DNA of 64,000 nt from Malania oleifera (Eukaryota; Streptophyta; Magnoliopsida; Santalales; Ximeniaceae), in the NCBI RefSeq assembly GCF_029873635.1, contig NC_080426.1, forward strand, positions 51,288,093 through 51,352,092, in the 5' to 3' direction. Below the pieces are notes generated by a model. It was given only the letters and a program-made list of their open reading frames with translations. It had not been told where the DNA came from and made no database searches. The translations under genes and the position numbers were made by a program. Shown one piece after another: positions 1 through 10,710 of the stretch (positions are counted from its first letter, which is position 1; every line of letters starts with the position of its first letter).

Positions 1-647
1 CCTTCCTTCCGTTATGGCAGTAACCTTAGGTTCCCAAATTGGTGGAAGTCCTCTAAGGATTTTTCGAATCATTTCATAAGTGGAGTAGTTTTTCTCTAAT
101 GCATTAAGGGAGTTTATTATGTGGGTGAACCTAGTGTACATACTAGTGATGGTTTCTTTCGTGTTCATCCTAAATACCTCATACTCATTGGTGAGCATGT
201 CAATTCTACTATCCCTTACTTCAACCATTCTTTTATAGGTTACTTCAAGCTTATCCCATATTTCTTTAGTTGATTTACATCCCATAATCCTATTGAACTC
301 ATTTACATCTAAAACACAATATAGTGCATTCATTGCACTAGAATTTTTTGCAACATCTTTAGATCATTGTCAGTCACCTCTTTTTCTTCCTTAGATATTT
401 CTTTGTTATTTATGTTTTTAGTAGGGATAAGGTCACCATGTGTGACTACTTTCTAAGATTTCCAATCCATGGTTCGCAAATAGATTCTCATTTGCTATTT
501 TCAGAAGGTGTAATTTACATTGCAGAAGATAGGTGGCCTAGAAGAGGATTGACCCTCACCAAAAAGAGATACACGTAGGTGTGCCATAAGGATCTTTATG
601 TAGCTTCTAGTTTAAGATTTACTACAACCTAGTGCTCTAATACCAAT
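1..647 (-). mobile_element. Ty1/copia gag fragment with primer-binding site, old copy
   Basis: Read on the minus strand, positions 1-600 encode a UBN2/gag-polypeptide-like stretch of copia type, with phrases such as LEKNYSTYEMIRKILRSLP and PPIWEPKVTAITEGR. The element runs off the left edge of the window. At 634-645 the minus strand reads TGGTATTAGAGC, close to the initiator-methionine-tRNA primer-binding site used by most plant LTR elements. It lies two bases from the LTR that begins at 648. The order LTR, primer site, gag on the minus strand is that of an element's 5' end. The copy is old and broken. Gag family is known biology; the strand and order are seen directly. Confidence 0.8.
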
Positions 648-2517
648 TGAGAATTTAGGTATGCTCCCAAGAGGTGGGGGGGGGGGGGAATTGGGTTTTT
701 AAAATTTCTTTGTAACCTAAGTTTGTAAATATTTTAGTTAAGAATTAACCCCAGCAAATTTTATTTCCAGCAATCACACAAACACAACTATAATGATCAG
801 CAACCTTACAAGAACATCCAATAATTCTTAATACAAAAATGTAATGTTTCAATCTAAATTCAATCTCTTATATGAATAAATGATATTGAAAATCAATTGT
901 TGAATTTTGAGAACAAATATCAATATATGATTAATTAGAAATCTCATAACTTTTCATATTCAGAATCATATTTTTTCCTTCAACAAAGAATAGTGATGAT
1001 ATCAAGGATATTTTTTAGAAAATTGAAAAAGCATGCAACTTTCCTGTAATAGAATAATGAATTTCAACAAAATAACTTCAGCTTGTGATATTAAAAAATA
1101 GTGTTCAAGTTTACTTCTGAATTTGTCAAACCAACCAACAACCAACAAGATAGTGTGCTGATTTCAAATATGAATCACACTCAATATTTCAGCAACTTCC
1201 AATATGCAGCAAATGTACAATAATCATACACACAGTTTATATACTTGCAGTAAAGTAAAAAGATTAGGGAGCAAGAGCTATAGACCAGATTTTTTACAAG
1301 GTTCGACCAGCAGCCTACGTCCTTGCCCCAAGAACCCTTTATGAGGATTATCCTTTCCAACTTTTTACCAGGAAAAGTTACAACCTCTCTCCTTATGAGG
1401 TGGAGATCCCTCTCTAACAAGAATACCCTTTCTTGCTAGGTAGAGATCCAATATCCCTAAATCGTCTTCTGTTCGTATAAGTAAAACTCTCTGTTATAGC
1501 ATATTTGTACAAGTGAAAATCAATGTACTTCAACAATAATCAATATAAGAGAGTGAAGCTTAGATGAATATCACTGGGGTTCTGATTTGATTTGAAAATC
1601 TCGGTAGAAAACGATCAGAAACCGTGAGTTGTATCAACACAAGCTCAGCAATAACTTCAGAACATATTTCAGCAGGGAATTTTGAATTTTCAAGATGTGT
1701 ATGCTTGATTGTTGTATGTAATTTGTGAAAACAACAAGTATTTATAAAGTTATAAAGCATATTTACGTTTTCCCTAAGTTACTTGCAGTGTTTCCCAAGT
1801 AATCTCAAAGTTTGGGAATCAAGAAATTAATTTTGGAAACTTTCCCTCATTGTTTTAAAAGTTAATATACGAACTTCAGTCGACTATGACACAAGGGTCA
1901 GTAGCCTGAGCCTTTTAAATTCGGCGAATTTTGAAAACACAATGTTGAGTCAATTGACTGTGACTTGAGGGTCAGTCACCTGCCTAGGTTCTGTTTGCTC
2001 AAATTATCAGCATAAAAATATCAGTCGCTTGATGAAACTTCATCAATCGCCTGTTTTGCTTGCAACTTATATGCTTTCAAAATTTTGTTTCCAAAACTCT
2101 TATCTTTTAAAGTTGGAAAACTGAAATAAGACTTTTAAAAGTATTTTCCATGGTTTTCAAAAACAGGTCTCTAAGTTAAATATAGTTCCTAAGAGCTTCA
2201 AACATCTATATTGAAATCGAGAAGTAGTTACATGAGACTTCTTATAAACTATAACTTTCTAAGCACTAAGTCTTTATGCATTTGCTTCCATTCTTTGTGC
2301 TTATCTTGAGCTTCATAATTACCCATGTCTTTAAGCATAATCATCATTCAATATCTTCACACACTTGATCATGATCTTTATGAAAGTATTTGAGCCCTAA
2401 AACGTCACTTAACCAAACATGTTAAGTACCCTTGATTTTTTTGAGCAAAATAAGATTTTAAGCCTTATTAAGCCAATAGACCCACTGTGCATAACGTCTC
2501 TCATCTTTCGTCTAACA
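648..2517 (-). repeat. 5' LTR of the minus-strand copia element
   Basis: On the plus strand it starts TGAGAATTTAGG and ends TCTAACA, so on the minus strand it runs TGTTAGA to TTCTCA with TG/CA ends. The primer-binding site abuts its inner end. The minus-strand 3' end has the CCTCTTGGGA block shared by all large copia LTRs here. A minus-strand TATAAATA lies at 1739-1746. Roughly 120-310 bp upstream of it (plus 1866-2060) is a cluster of CAGTCGACT, TCAATTGACTG and GTCGCTTGATG-like palindromic motifs. A G run lies at about 677-688. Confidence 0.78.
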
Positions 2518-2521
2518 TTAG

Positions 2522-4629
2522 TGTTGACCCTATGGGTCATACCCTATTTTAATTATGACATTTACTCAGGTATTTAATGTCTGCCGATTTGATGTGCATG
2601 TGTATCTTGGCAATATCATATAATGGCACTTGGAGACCTAGAGGAAAATGAAGACCCTAGTTGAATATTCATTGTTGTAATTTATATTAAGTTTAATTCG
2701 GGTCTGTAATATTTAAGTATGAATGGTCTATAATAATTGGTGCATATCATGCTTGTAGGATCTATAAGCTCAAAATCATAGATGGATCTTAGGAATCATC
2801 CTTCGATCGACCTTTGGTTGACCGACACCAGATTTTTTGGCCAAAGTAAAAAGACCTTAGAAAAAGAGCCTAGGTCCCTATACTAACACTCAGAAAAGTC
2901 CCCATTATCAAATATGCCATCAGGGGAAGCTTTTAATTTAAATCTGGACCGAAATGCACATTTTTAGTGTGTTCGGTTAACCAAACTGTAATGCACAGAA
3001 GCATTCGGTCGACCAAACCTTCACTAGGTCAACAATTTAACCATAGCACAGTCGACTGAACCATGCCAAGTTCATACAACTTGGTCGACCGAACTCCCAC
3101 CAGGTCAACGTTGACTTCTTTGTCGATCGATCAGGTTTATACAGGCAACGCCCTATCGGCTGAACCCCCACGTAGGTGAATCCAACTACCCGGTCGACCG
3201 AACTTCAAAGTTCAAAACCACCTGGTCGACCGAACTGTGCGGAAATTGAAAAATCGCCTTTGGGACCCTTAGTCTGGTCGACCGAACTCAGTTCAAATTT
3301 CTCCCAATAGACCAAACTTTGTCACTTGGTTAATTAAACCTCAAGTCTGGTCAACCGGTGCTCTCGGATTGGAAAATTTTTTTATCGTAGTTAAATTTTT
3401 AAAACAGGGTTAATTGTGCTAAAATGTTTTAAAACAATCCTAATAATACCCTACATATCCTAAACGGTTAAAATTTTGGGGAACTTTATGTATACCCCAT
3501 CATTTGTAAGGATTAGTAGGAGATTAGCAAAAGTGATTAGGAAAATTTCTCTTAAATATTTTATACCCCTTTTGCTATATACTCAACATTCCAAGCAAAT
3601 TTTTTCACACTCTCTTTGATTCTTCTTTGCAAAACCATCTTTGATAAAGAGAGCGTTTATTGTATCCTCTTCATTAGCATTATTGTTGTAACTTGAAGAG
3701 TGAATATATTTGTGTGTTTTCATACATTATTTTAAAACTAGTATACTCTCTCATTTATTATTGTTGAAATTATTTTTAAAGAGTTAGTTTGAGTTGATCC
3801 CAGATTATTTCATTGATAAATATTATTTTAGGATAACTCGTTTGAGCTTATGAATCTTGCATTATTGTTGCAAGTATTCAAAGGCTTGTTCTTGTGCTTT
3901 GTGAAATATTTTTCAAACAAATTTGATTTTAAATATCTCTTGTGAGAGAATTTTGAGAAAATCATCTTAGAGATATTTTGATTACATTCTCAGAAAATCT
4001 TTGAAACCCTATTTGTGGTTGATATATATCTATATATAGTTTCAAAGATAGATTGCAAACACACTCTCACACTTGGATTGCCTAGTGACATTATCTTGAG
4101 AGTTGTAGTATTATCTGTACTGAACTTATAGTTCTTATATTGTTAATTTGCATTGATTGATTAATTATACTATGCCTAGTGGTACATAATCCGCTTAGTG
4201 TAAGAAGCATATTTCTGTGTATGCAAAATTTTATACACATTTGTTGTATTCCAAGCACGGGCTTGAAGAAGGAGACTAACTCTGTTGAATAGTCCCGGAT
4301 TGGCTTAGACCCCAGTTAGAAAAGTTAGGTGCACCATCCTGAAAAGGTGTAGGTTAAGGTCAGCCCCATTAATTGACCTGGCTGTAATCGATGCCCTCCA
4401 CCCGTTAAGTGAGCATTAGTGAAGTCCTCGGGCTTGCGAGTTAGAGGCTATGTTATATTGTGAATGCTGCACATGATTTAATTTCCACATATCATTATCG
4501 GGGCAATTGGTGTATGATTAGAAAGACACTAGGTTATGTTATACGGCTATCTCGTTTAACCTAGGAGATAAATTTTAAAATTCCTATTTATGCCCCCCCC
4601 CCCCTCTTGGGAATACACCAATTCCAACA
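2522..4629 (+). repeat. Solo copia LTR (2.1 kb) in a 5-bp target duplication ATTAG
   Basis: Begins TGTTGACCC and ends CCAATTCCAACA. The five bases before it (2517-2521) and after it (4630-4634) are both ATTAG, so this is a complete LTR unit, with no internal region present. It belongs to the same family as 26655-28889: same ends, same CGGTCGACCGAAC array (about 11 copies between 2800 and 3360), same CCTCTTGGGAATACACC block near the 3' end. It inserted one base past the end of the neighbouring LTR at 2517. Solo LTRs form by recombination between the two LTRs of a full element. Confidence 0.88.
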
Positions 4630-4634
4630 ATTAG

Positions 4635-5247
4635 ACTCAACATTCTCAAGAAAGAAATGAGTCTTGAGTTCTCTTTTCAAGTCTACCCAACAATCAATGA
4701 TATAACATCCATTCTCAATCTTATTGTACTTAGTACGTCATCACAGTTTAGCATCACCAACCAAGTACATGATTGTTATATTCACTTCCATCTGTTTTGA
4801 GTCCATCCTCAATCCGTGAGAGTATTGCTTTATATCAAACAAGAAGTTTTTCGACTCCTTGGCATCATGAGCACCCCTAAATGTCTTGGGTTCTAGCATC
4901 TTGGTTCTGCTAAAGTCCAACGTGTGAAAGTTTCCCATAACAAGAACCATCTTGCTCACCTTTGCAATCAAATTCACCATTTAACCCTACAAAGTCTTCC
5001 ACTATGTGGTGGAGGTCCTCTACATTTCCACCATGAAGCTCTGTTGATGCTTTTGTGATCCCTCCAATTCATCAATGTATTCGGAAAGTCAGGCCATCTC
5101 TATGACCATATTGTTAGTTGTCTTAATATGTGCCTCTAACACTTCAATTCTTCAGTATTGGTTGGCGTAGTTTCTTACCAAAGCTTAAAAATCCCACAAC
5201 AATGGCAACTGAATTCATGTAGCAATTAACTTAACTCTGATACCAAA
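4635..5247 (-). mobile_element. Ty3/gypsy gag fragment with primer-binding site, old copy
   Basis: The minus strand from 4980 to 4741 encodes KMLEPKTFRGAHDAKESKNF followed by a YSHGLRMDSKQMEVNITIMY-like segment and YLVGDAKL. This is the usual N-terminal gag pattern of a plant gypsy family. At 5235-5247 the minus strand reads TTGGTATCAGAG, a methionine-tRNA primer-binding site, so the 5' LTR should lie to the right. Only the gag start is present; the rest is absent or replaced by the copia elements to the left. Confidence 0.7.
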
Positions 5248-5248
5248 T

Positions 5249-5790
5249 GTCACAGGCTGGGTATTTCACATCTTTGTGAAGGGTCATGTGGCACTAGTTA
5301 AAGCACCTTCACTCAACTAGTTAGTCAAAAGTTTACCATGATTTACCAGTAGAACACATTCATAGCAATTGAATGAAATGTAAACGGAAGCAATAAACAA
5401 TTCATGAAAGTAATGACAAGTAAGTGGTAAACATCAAAACAATATAATTCATTAAAACAATACGTCCGTTAACCATGTCTAGTGAGGAAGGTAAGTAGGC
5501 TAAACGCAATTACAATGACTAGTGAGTTTTATAGATTGATGAACACTCACTCTCCCCTTAAAAGCTTTCTATGCTAATCTAACTATGATACTAGGAAGCA
5601 TCAAATCGTCCAAAGAGTTCTACTCTCATTTTTACGCTAGGATAGGAATATCTTAAGAAATAAACCTATACTAGTATTCACATGATTGTAACCCATCCCA
5701 CACAACAAGACAAAGTAATCACATGCAAGCATTATGCCCTGAACAACCCTAGTGACACTATTACACGTACATGCATACACATAATCTTGT
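5249..5790 (-). repeat. Probable LTR remnant of the gypsy element
   Basis: Starts TGTCACAGGCTGG directly beside the primer-binding site, which is where the inner end of a 5' LTR belongs. The outer end could not be found, so the right border is a guess. No coding sequence is seen in it. Confidence 0.4.
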
Positions 5791-5799
5791 GCATAGTTT

Positions 5800-7810
5800 G
5801 GATAAAAATATTTTATTTAAATAAATAAAAAGAAAAGGAAAGTAGAAAAAAACTTCACTTTTTATTATATTCTTTCTCTACATCAACTACTATTCAGAAT
5901 GAAAATTTATTTTAATACAGTTACAAATTAAGAAAAATTAAAATTGATAAAATTATAAAATTAAATTTTTACTCATTAAATCATTAGATAGTTATTTTCT
6001 TTTTCACTTTACTTAATAATCAAAGATAAAAATGTAAGTTCTTTCATATCTTCCTTTTTATATCCTAATATTTCAAAAGTTTCAAATGACCATACATCAT
6101 AATTTGTAGTATGAATTTCGAATCATAAATTTGAATTTGGATGAATTTAGATAAAATTTAATATAATTTTGTATTATATTTTTTGAGGCCCGTAAAAGTT
6201 TAATTCCAATGTCTCTCCCAAATATAGGGATAAAGTATTTATAATTTTTACCCCACTTACCATTGCGGAGTTTATGCACATAAAAAATAATTAAAAATAA
6301 AGTAGATGTAATATATTATTAATAATATGACTAATTTTAACCATATTTTCAGCAGGTTAAGAAAAATAAAATAAAATGTATTAATAAATAATAATAATAA
6401 TACTTGAATTCCTACACAATTAGATATTACATAAATACATTTTAACATATTTAAATTTAATAAAATAAAATATTGTGAAATATAAATGTTATTAGGACAA
6501 TATATTATTTTAGTAGCAGAAACTACAAAATAGTAATTTAATTTTAAAATTATTAAATAAATACAGTTAGTAGACACTATGGAACAGTACTTTAATTTAT
6601 ACAATATTAACCAAATCTAGTTGAACAAATATTTTTATTTTATTTTATCAAATACGATAATATGATTTAATAAAATATAGTATAACAACGATATATTATC
6701 TTTAGTCAATATAAAAATAGTATGATATTGTTAAATACTATGAAATATTATTAATTTAGATAAGGAAAGACAAAATTTAAAATAAAATTAATTCTGGCTT
6801 TTTCTATTTGCATATACAAAAATATATGTATTTAAATTTAATTCATTATAGTTTAAATATGAAGAAAATTTTGAAATTTTATTTACAATTTTCATTTATA
6901 AAATTTTCATTTTTTTATTAATTTATACAAATATAATACAAAATTTTAATAATTTTTAAAATTTTTCTTATAAATTTAAATTTAAGTTGTAAAATTCAAC
7001 TCCCATACACGGGATTATTTAGTAAGTCTACTTTACTTTAACTCTCTATTTTTAATTAATATAATTAATATTTATATTTATTATTTCATATAATTAAAAT
7101 TTCCATTTAAAAATAAATTAATAATATTTATAATTTATTAATTTTTAAAGATGTAATCCATAACAATAATTAAATTAACTTAAAATAATTTGAACAAGCT
7201 GTGCAAGAAGTGAACAAAAATTTTCTTGCCTTTTTTAAGAATAGACTTTAATTGTTTTCATATTAAATTTATCAACACTTTAATATTTGGAAGCAAAAAA
7301 TTTACATCGCATTTTCTTGCAAATCACGAATATTGCTTGTAATAAAAATAGAAACATAAACTAGGCCACTTGGCTTATAATAATTATATTTATTAAAAGA
7401 AAATATCCTCTTTTGATACTCGTAAAAACACACACCAATTCCTTCAAAATTTTTAAATTTTTTATTAAAAAATTAATATTAATTAGGCTTAGAAACATGA
7501 ATTTCAGTCTTAAACTTATATAGATTCAAATCTACATAAATATAACCTAAAACCTAAAACCTAAATATAAGATAAGAAAGAAATTTTCCATTAGTTTTTT
7601 AAAAAATTAGTAGACTCTGCTTGAAGCATTTATATTTATTAAATACTTTTTTCATAAATGTTAAGAGCACTTGCGTTGATATTAAAAGTTTTTTGGCCTT
7701 TTCATTAAATGGGAGAGAGGCGATTGTCATTTGTTTTATCCTATTAATTTTATAATATTTAATGAACAATTGAATAGGAAGTATTTACTATTTAATTTAA
7801 TTTTAAAAAA
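5800..7810. other. AT-rich intergenic stretch, no gene seen
   Basis: Very AT-rich with many short A and T runs. The open frames here are short and of low complexity, and none resembles a known protein. It may act as a spacer between the transposon block and the GBF3-type promoter. Confidence 0.7.
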
Positions 7811-7816
7811 AGAATG

Positions 7817-8085
7817 GGACACGTCAGGCACATGACGGGTGGGCCCGCAAGACAACCCTAAACCGGAGGACGCGTAGACCGAGTGGTGGATGACCACGTG
7901 TCCGGCAGAGGTGACGCGGAATAAATTAAATGGGCCGCGAAATCACCGAGAGGCCAGCTCAACCACCACCTATGCCCCCCCACCACCTCTCCTCCGTATT
8001 TCCCTGCCCACCTGTACTCACATACAGTACATCCCCCCTCTTATACGACACGTGTTTCCTGACGTGGACGGTGCCTTGGCGCTCC
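7817..8085 (+). promoter_or_regulatory. Promoter of the GBF3-type gene, with G-boxes
   Basis: GC content rises sharply at about 7815. Perfect G-boxes CACGTG lie at 7895-7900 and 8049-8054. Other ACGT-core elements are ACGTCA at 7821-7826 and GACGTGG at 8061-8067. A CT-rich patch follows at about 8088-8106, often found near plant start sites. No clear TATA box was seen. G-boxes are bound by GBF-type bZIP dimers and serve as abscisic-acid response elements. Self-regulation and ABA control are therefore plausible, but inferred. Confidence 0.6.
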
Positions 8086-8087
8086 CC

Positions 8088-10710
8088 CCACCCTCCTCTC
8101 TCTCTGCAAAAGCCGAGCTTTCCCTCCGTTCCCAGAGCGAGAAAATTGAGAGAAAGAGAAAGAGAATGTCGAGGTTGGGAAGCTAGGTTCGAGATAGCTG
8201 AGGATTGAAGCTCTTGATTTCGTCCGTGTTTTTTTTTTTTTTTAACCTTGATTTTTCGAGCGGAGGAGAGATTTCTCGGGGGCGTGCTATGATAGGAGAG
8301 TTGCAGGTACGGTGAAATTCGAGTTGGAGTTCGATTGATTTTTTCTGTTTTGATTATGTTTTTGCGTCTGTTTGGTTGTGTGGTGAATGCGGGAAAGAGA
8401 AGGAAATTGAGGTTTTTGAATTTCAGTTTTATCGTTATGGTGGAGTAGGGACCCGGAAAAAGATAAACTTTGGCGGAGCTAAACTAAGCGCAAGAGTGGT
8501 TTGTCTTCTTTTTTGAGTTGAGTGTTTTTGGGAAACTGAAGTAAAATAGAGAACGTTAGGACCAAAATTTTATTTGTTTTCTCTTTCTGTTTTCCCCCGT
8601 TTTCTCAGCGACCAAACGGGGGAATTAGGGTCAGAAGTTGTGTGATCTCTTTAAACCGTCTTTGTTCTGTTGTAAAATATGAATCTGCGCGTCTCTGCTC
8701 GGTGATTCGACTGTAGCACAGGTTTTTTTTTTTTTTTTTCAAATTATTTACGTGTTTCTTTTTGCTCTTCCATGGACGTGATTCTTCAAATCCAAAACTG
8801 TTTCATCTTTCTGCACTTTCAGACACAGAGAAAGAAAGCAAAAAAAATCGTAAATAAGAAGGTGCTTGGATAAGAGTATTATTAATTTTTTTAAAGAAGA
8901 CAAATTAGCGTTTCTTTTTCTCCCTTAGGTTGGCTAAGAAGGATAGTTTTGTCTTTTACCCACTACATCCATGGCGACCTGGCCAGAGATGGTATTGGTT
9001 ATAGGCTGCAATTTGTTGATTTTACATTTCTTGTTATGATTAGGTGATAGTGGAAAGACACAAATGACCCTTTACCATTCTCCTTCTCTGGGGATCGTCG
9101 AATTTACAGTTTCTTACTTCCACCATTTTTTTTTGTCGAATTTACAGTTTCTTACTTCCACCATTTTTTTTTCTTTGCTATTAGTGTTTCTGTTGTTGTT
9201 GTGGGCAGATCACCCGTTCTTTTTTAACCTTGTTATTGGTGAAATTATTTTTATGCATTTAGGTCTAATTCATTGAATTTATTGTTGGAAGATCTGCTAT
9301 CTTTCATTTAACAAATCATCAAATCTTCATCATAAAAACAGTCTCAGAGTCGCAATTTATTTTTCCTGGGCTAGTGTTGTTTAATTTATTTGATGCCTGT
9401 GCAGCAACACAACTCTATTTAATTCTGAAATTGTGTGTGCTGTTGAGGTGCTGATTATCTCAGATTTTGGGGGTCAAAACTTGACCTATAAAGGGATTTT
9501 TTTTAAAAAATTTGTTTTAATTTTTTAATTTTTTTTTTCATTTTGCGGGAAAGCTATTGTTGACTGAACTGGAAGACTGTAGCATCTGTGTCCTGAAATA
9601 GCAGTAAAAGCTTTTCTGATTTGTATGGTTATTTGCGGGATGGGTTTTTAGAGAGATGTTTCTGTTCAGTTGAGCTGTATTTTTTTTAGGAGGAATTTAA
9701 ACCATTTGGAATTTATTAATGATTGGTGCTGTAATTGAATGAACTTTAAGAAGAATGGAAATTTAGCTACTTTGGGATCTGAGGTTCTAGACCTTGAAGA
9801 AAGGATTTTTTTTTAAGAAAAAAATTATTTTGGGGGTGGGGGAGGGGATGTTTGATTGTTGTTGATATAGATGTTTATGTGTCGGAATTAGATGATGGGA
9901 TGGACGGATGCCTTGTGCTAGAGTTATTTTCTTTATTTGTAATACGGTATATGGTTTCTTTCCCAGTAACTGAATAACCTAATTCTTCATATCAATTTCA
10001 ATTTTTAAAATCATTTTTCTCATCCTTTTGCATAGAACTTTGAAGCCTTTACTGGGTCAGGCGATTGACATTCATTTAGCCATGCTCTTTGTAGTTTTAA
10101 ATTTGAAGGGAGGAAGGGAACATAAAATTTTGGCTATAAAATTCAGTTGTGGTGTTGCTTATCAACTTCGTATTTGATAGCTTTTTGTAGCTGATCAGCT
10201 TGGGTTTCAGCCTCTTTCAACATGGCTTCTTAATGCTTCACCTTCCTCTTTGTGTGCTGAATTTTATTTGAACATATGAAATTGGCTGGGTTTTCTTATA
10301 TAAGCGGATCATCAAAATCATGTCATTCAAGTGAATCTTAGTGGCCGTAGTCAGATGTTTGATTTTCTATGTTTATTAAGGCACTATGTTTTGCTAATTG
10401 GTATAAGATTTCTAGAACCTTTGAGGAACCAGCAATTTGTGTTTCCTAATTTTGGCTCACGTTACATTACTGAAGCACATTGTGTGATGGTTTTATTTGA
10501 ATTGGTGGGTTGATACCCTTGGTTCAATATAACCTTTTTTTCCCAATTTTTTTTAGATTTTAGATCATTAGCATTCATATATTTCTTGCTTGTCAGTATT
10601 TGATGTAGCTACTTTAAATGCAATTTTTTATCAGAGGAGAAAATAGGGACAAGCGATTTTTCTTGCACCGTCTCTCAATCAATTGAGAGCTTCTTGTTTG
10701 GTGCTTAAAG
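8088..10710 (+). other. 5' leader of the GBF3-type gene: first exon, long leader intron, two possible uORFs
   Basis: A leader exon probably ends at 8306 before a GTACGG donor, with a pyrimidine-rich acceptor TTTTTTATCAG ending at 10634. That gives a leader intron of about 2.3 kb, typical of GBF genes in having no coding sequence before it. A six-codon upstream frame (MSRLGS) occupies 8166-8186. A second upstream ATG at 8289 would read MIGELQ to the donor and, with this splice, end after RRK just past 10634. The start site and the splice pairing are inferred. Confidence 0.5.

Noticed and set aside
6272-6604. Hydrophobic minus-strand frame of 110 residues
   Set aside because: Ile/Tyr/Leu-rich reading of AT-rich DNA, with no motif and no sign of a promoter.
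7890-8208. Short coding frames in the GBF3-type promoter and leader
   Set aside because: Pro/Ser-rich readings of GC-rich promoter and CT-rich leader sequence, not conserved in type; only the short uORFs are kept as possibilities.
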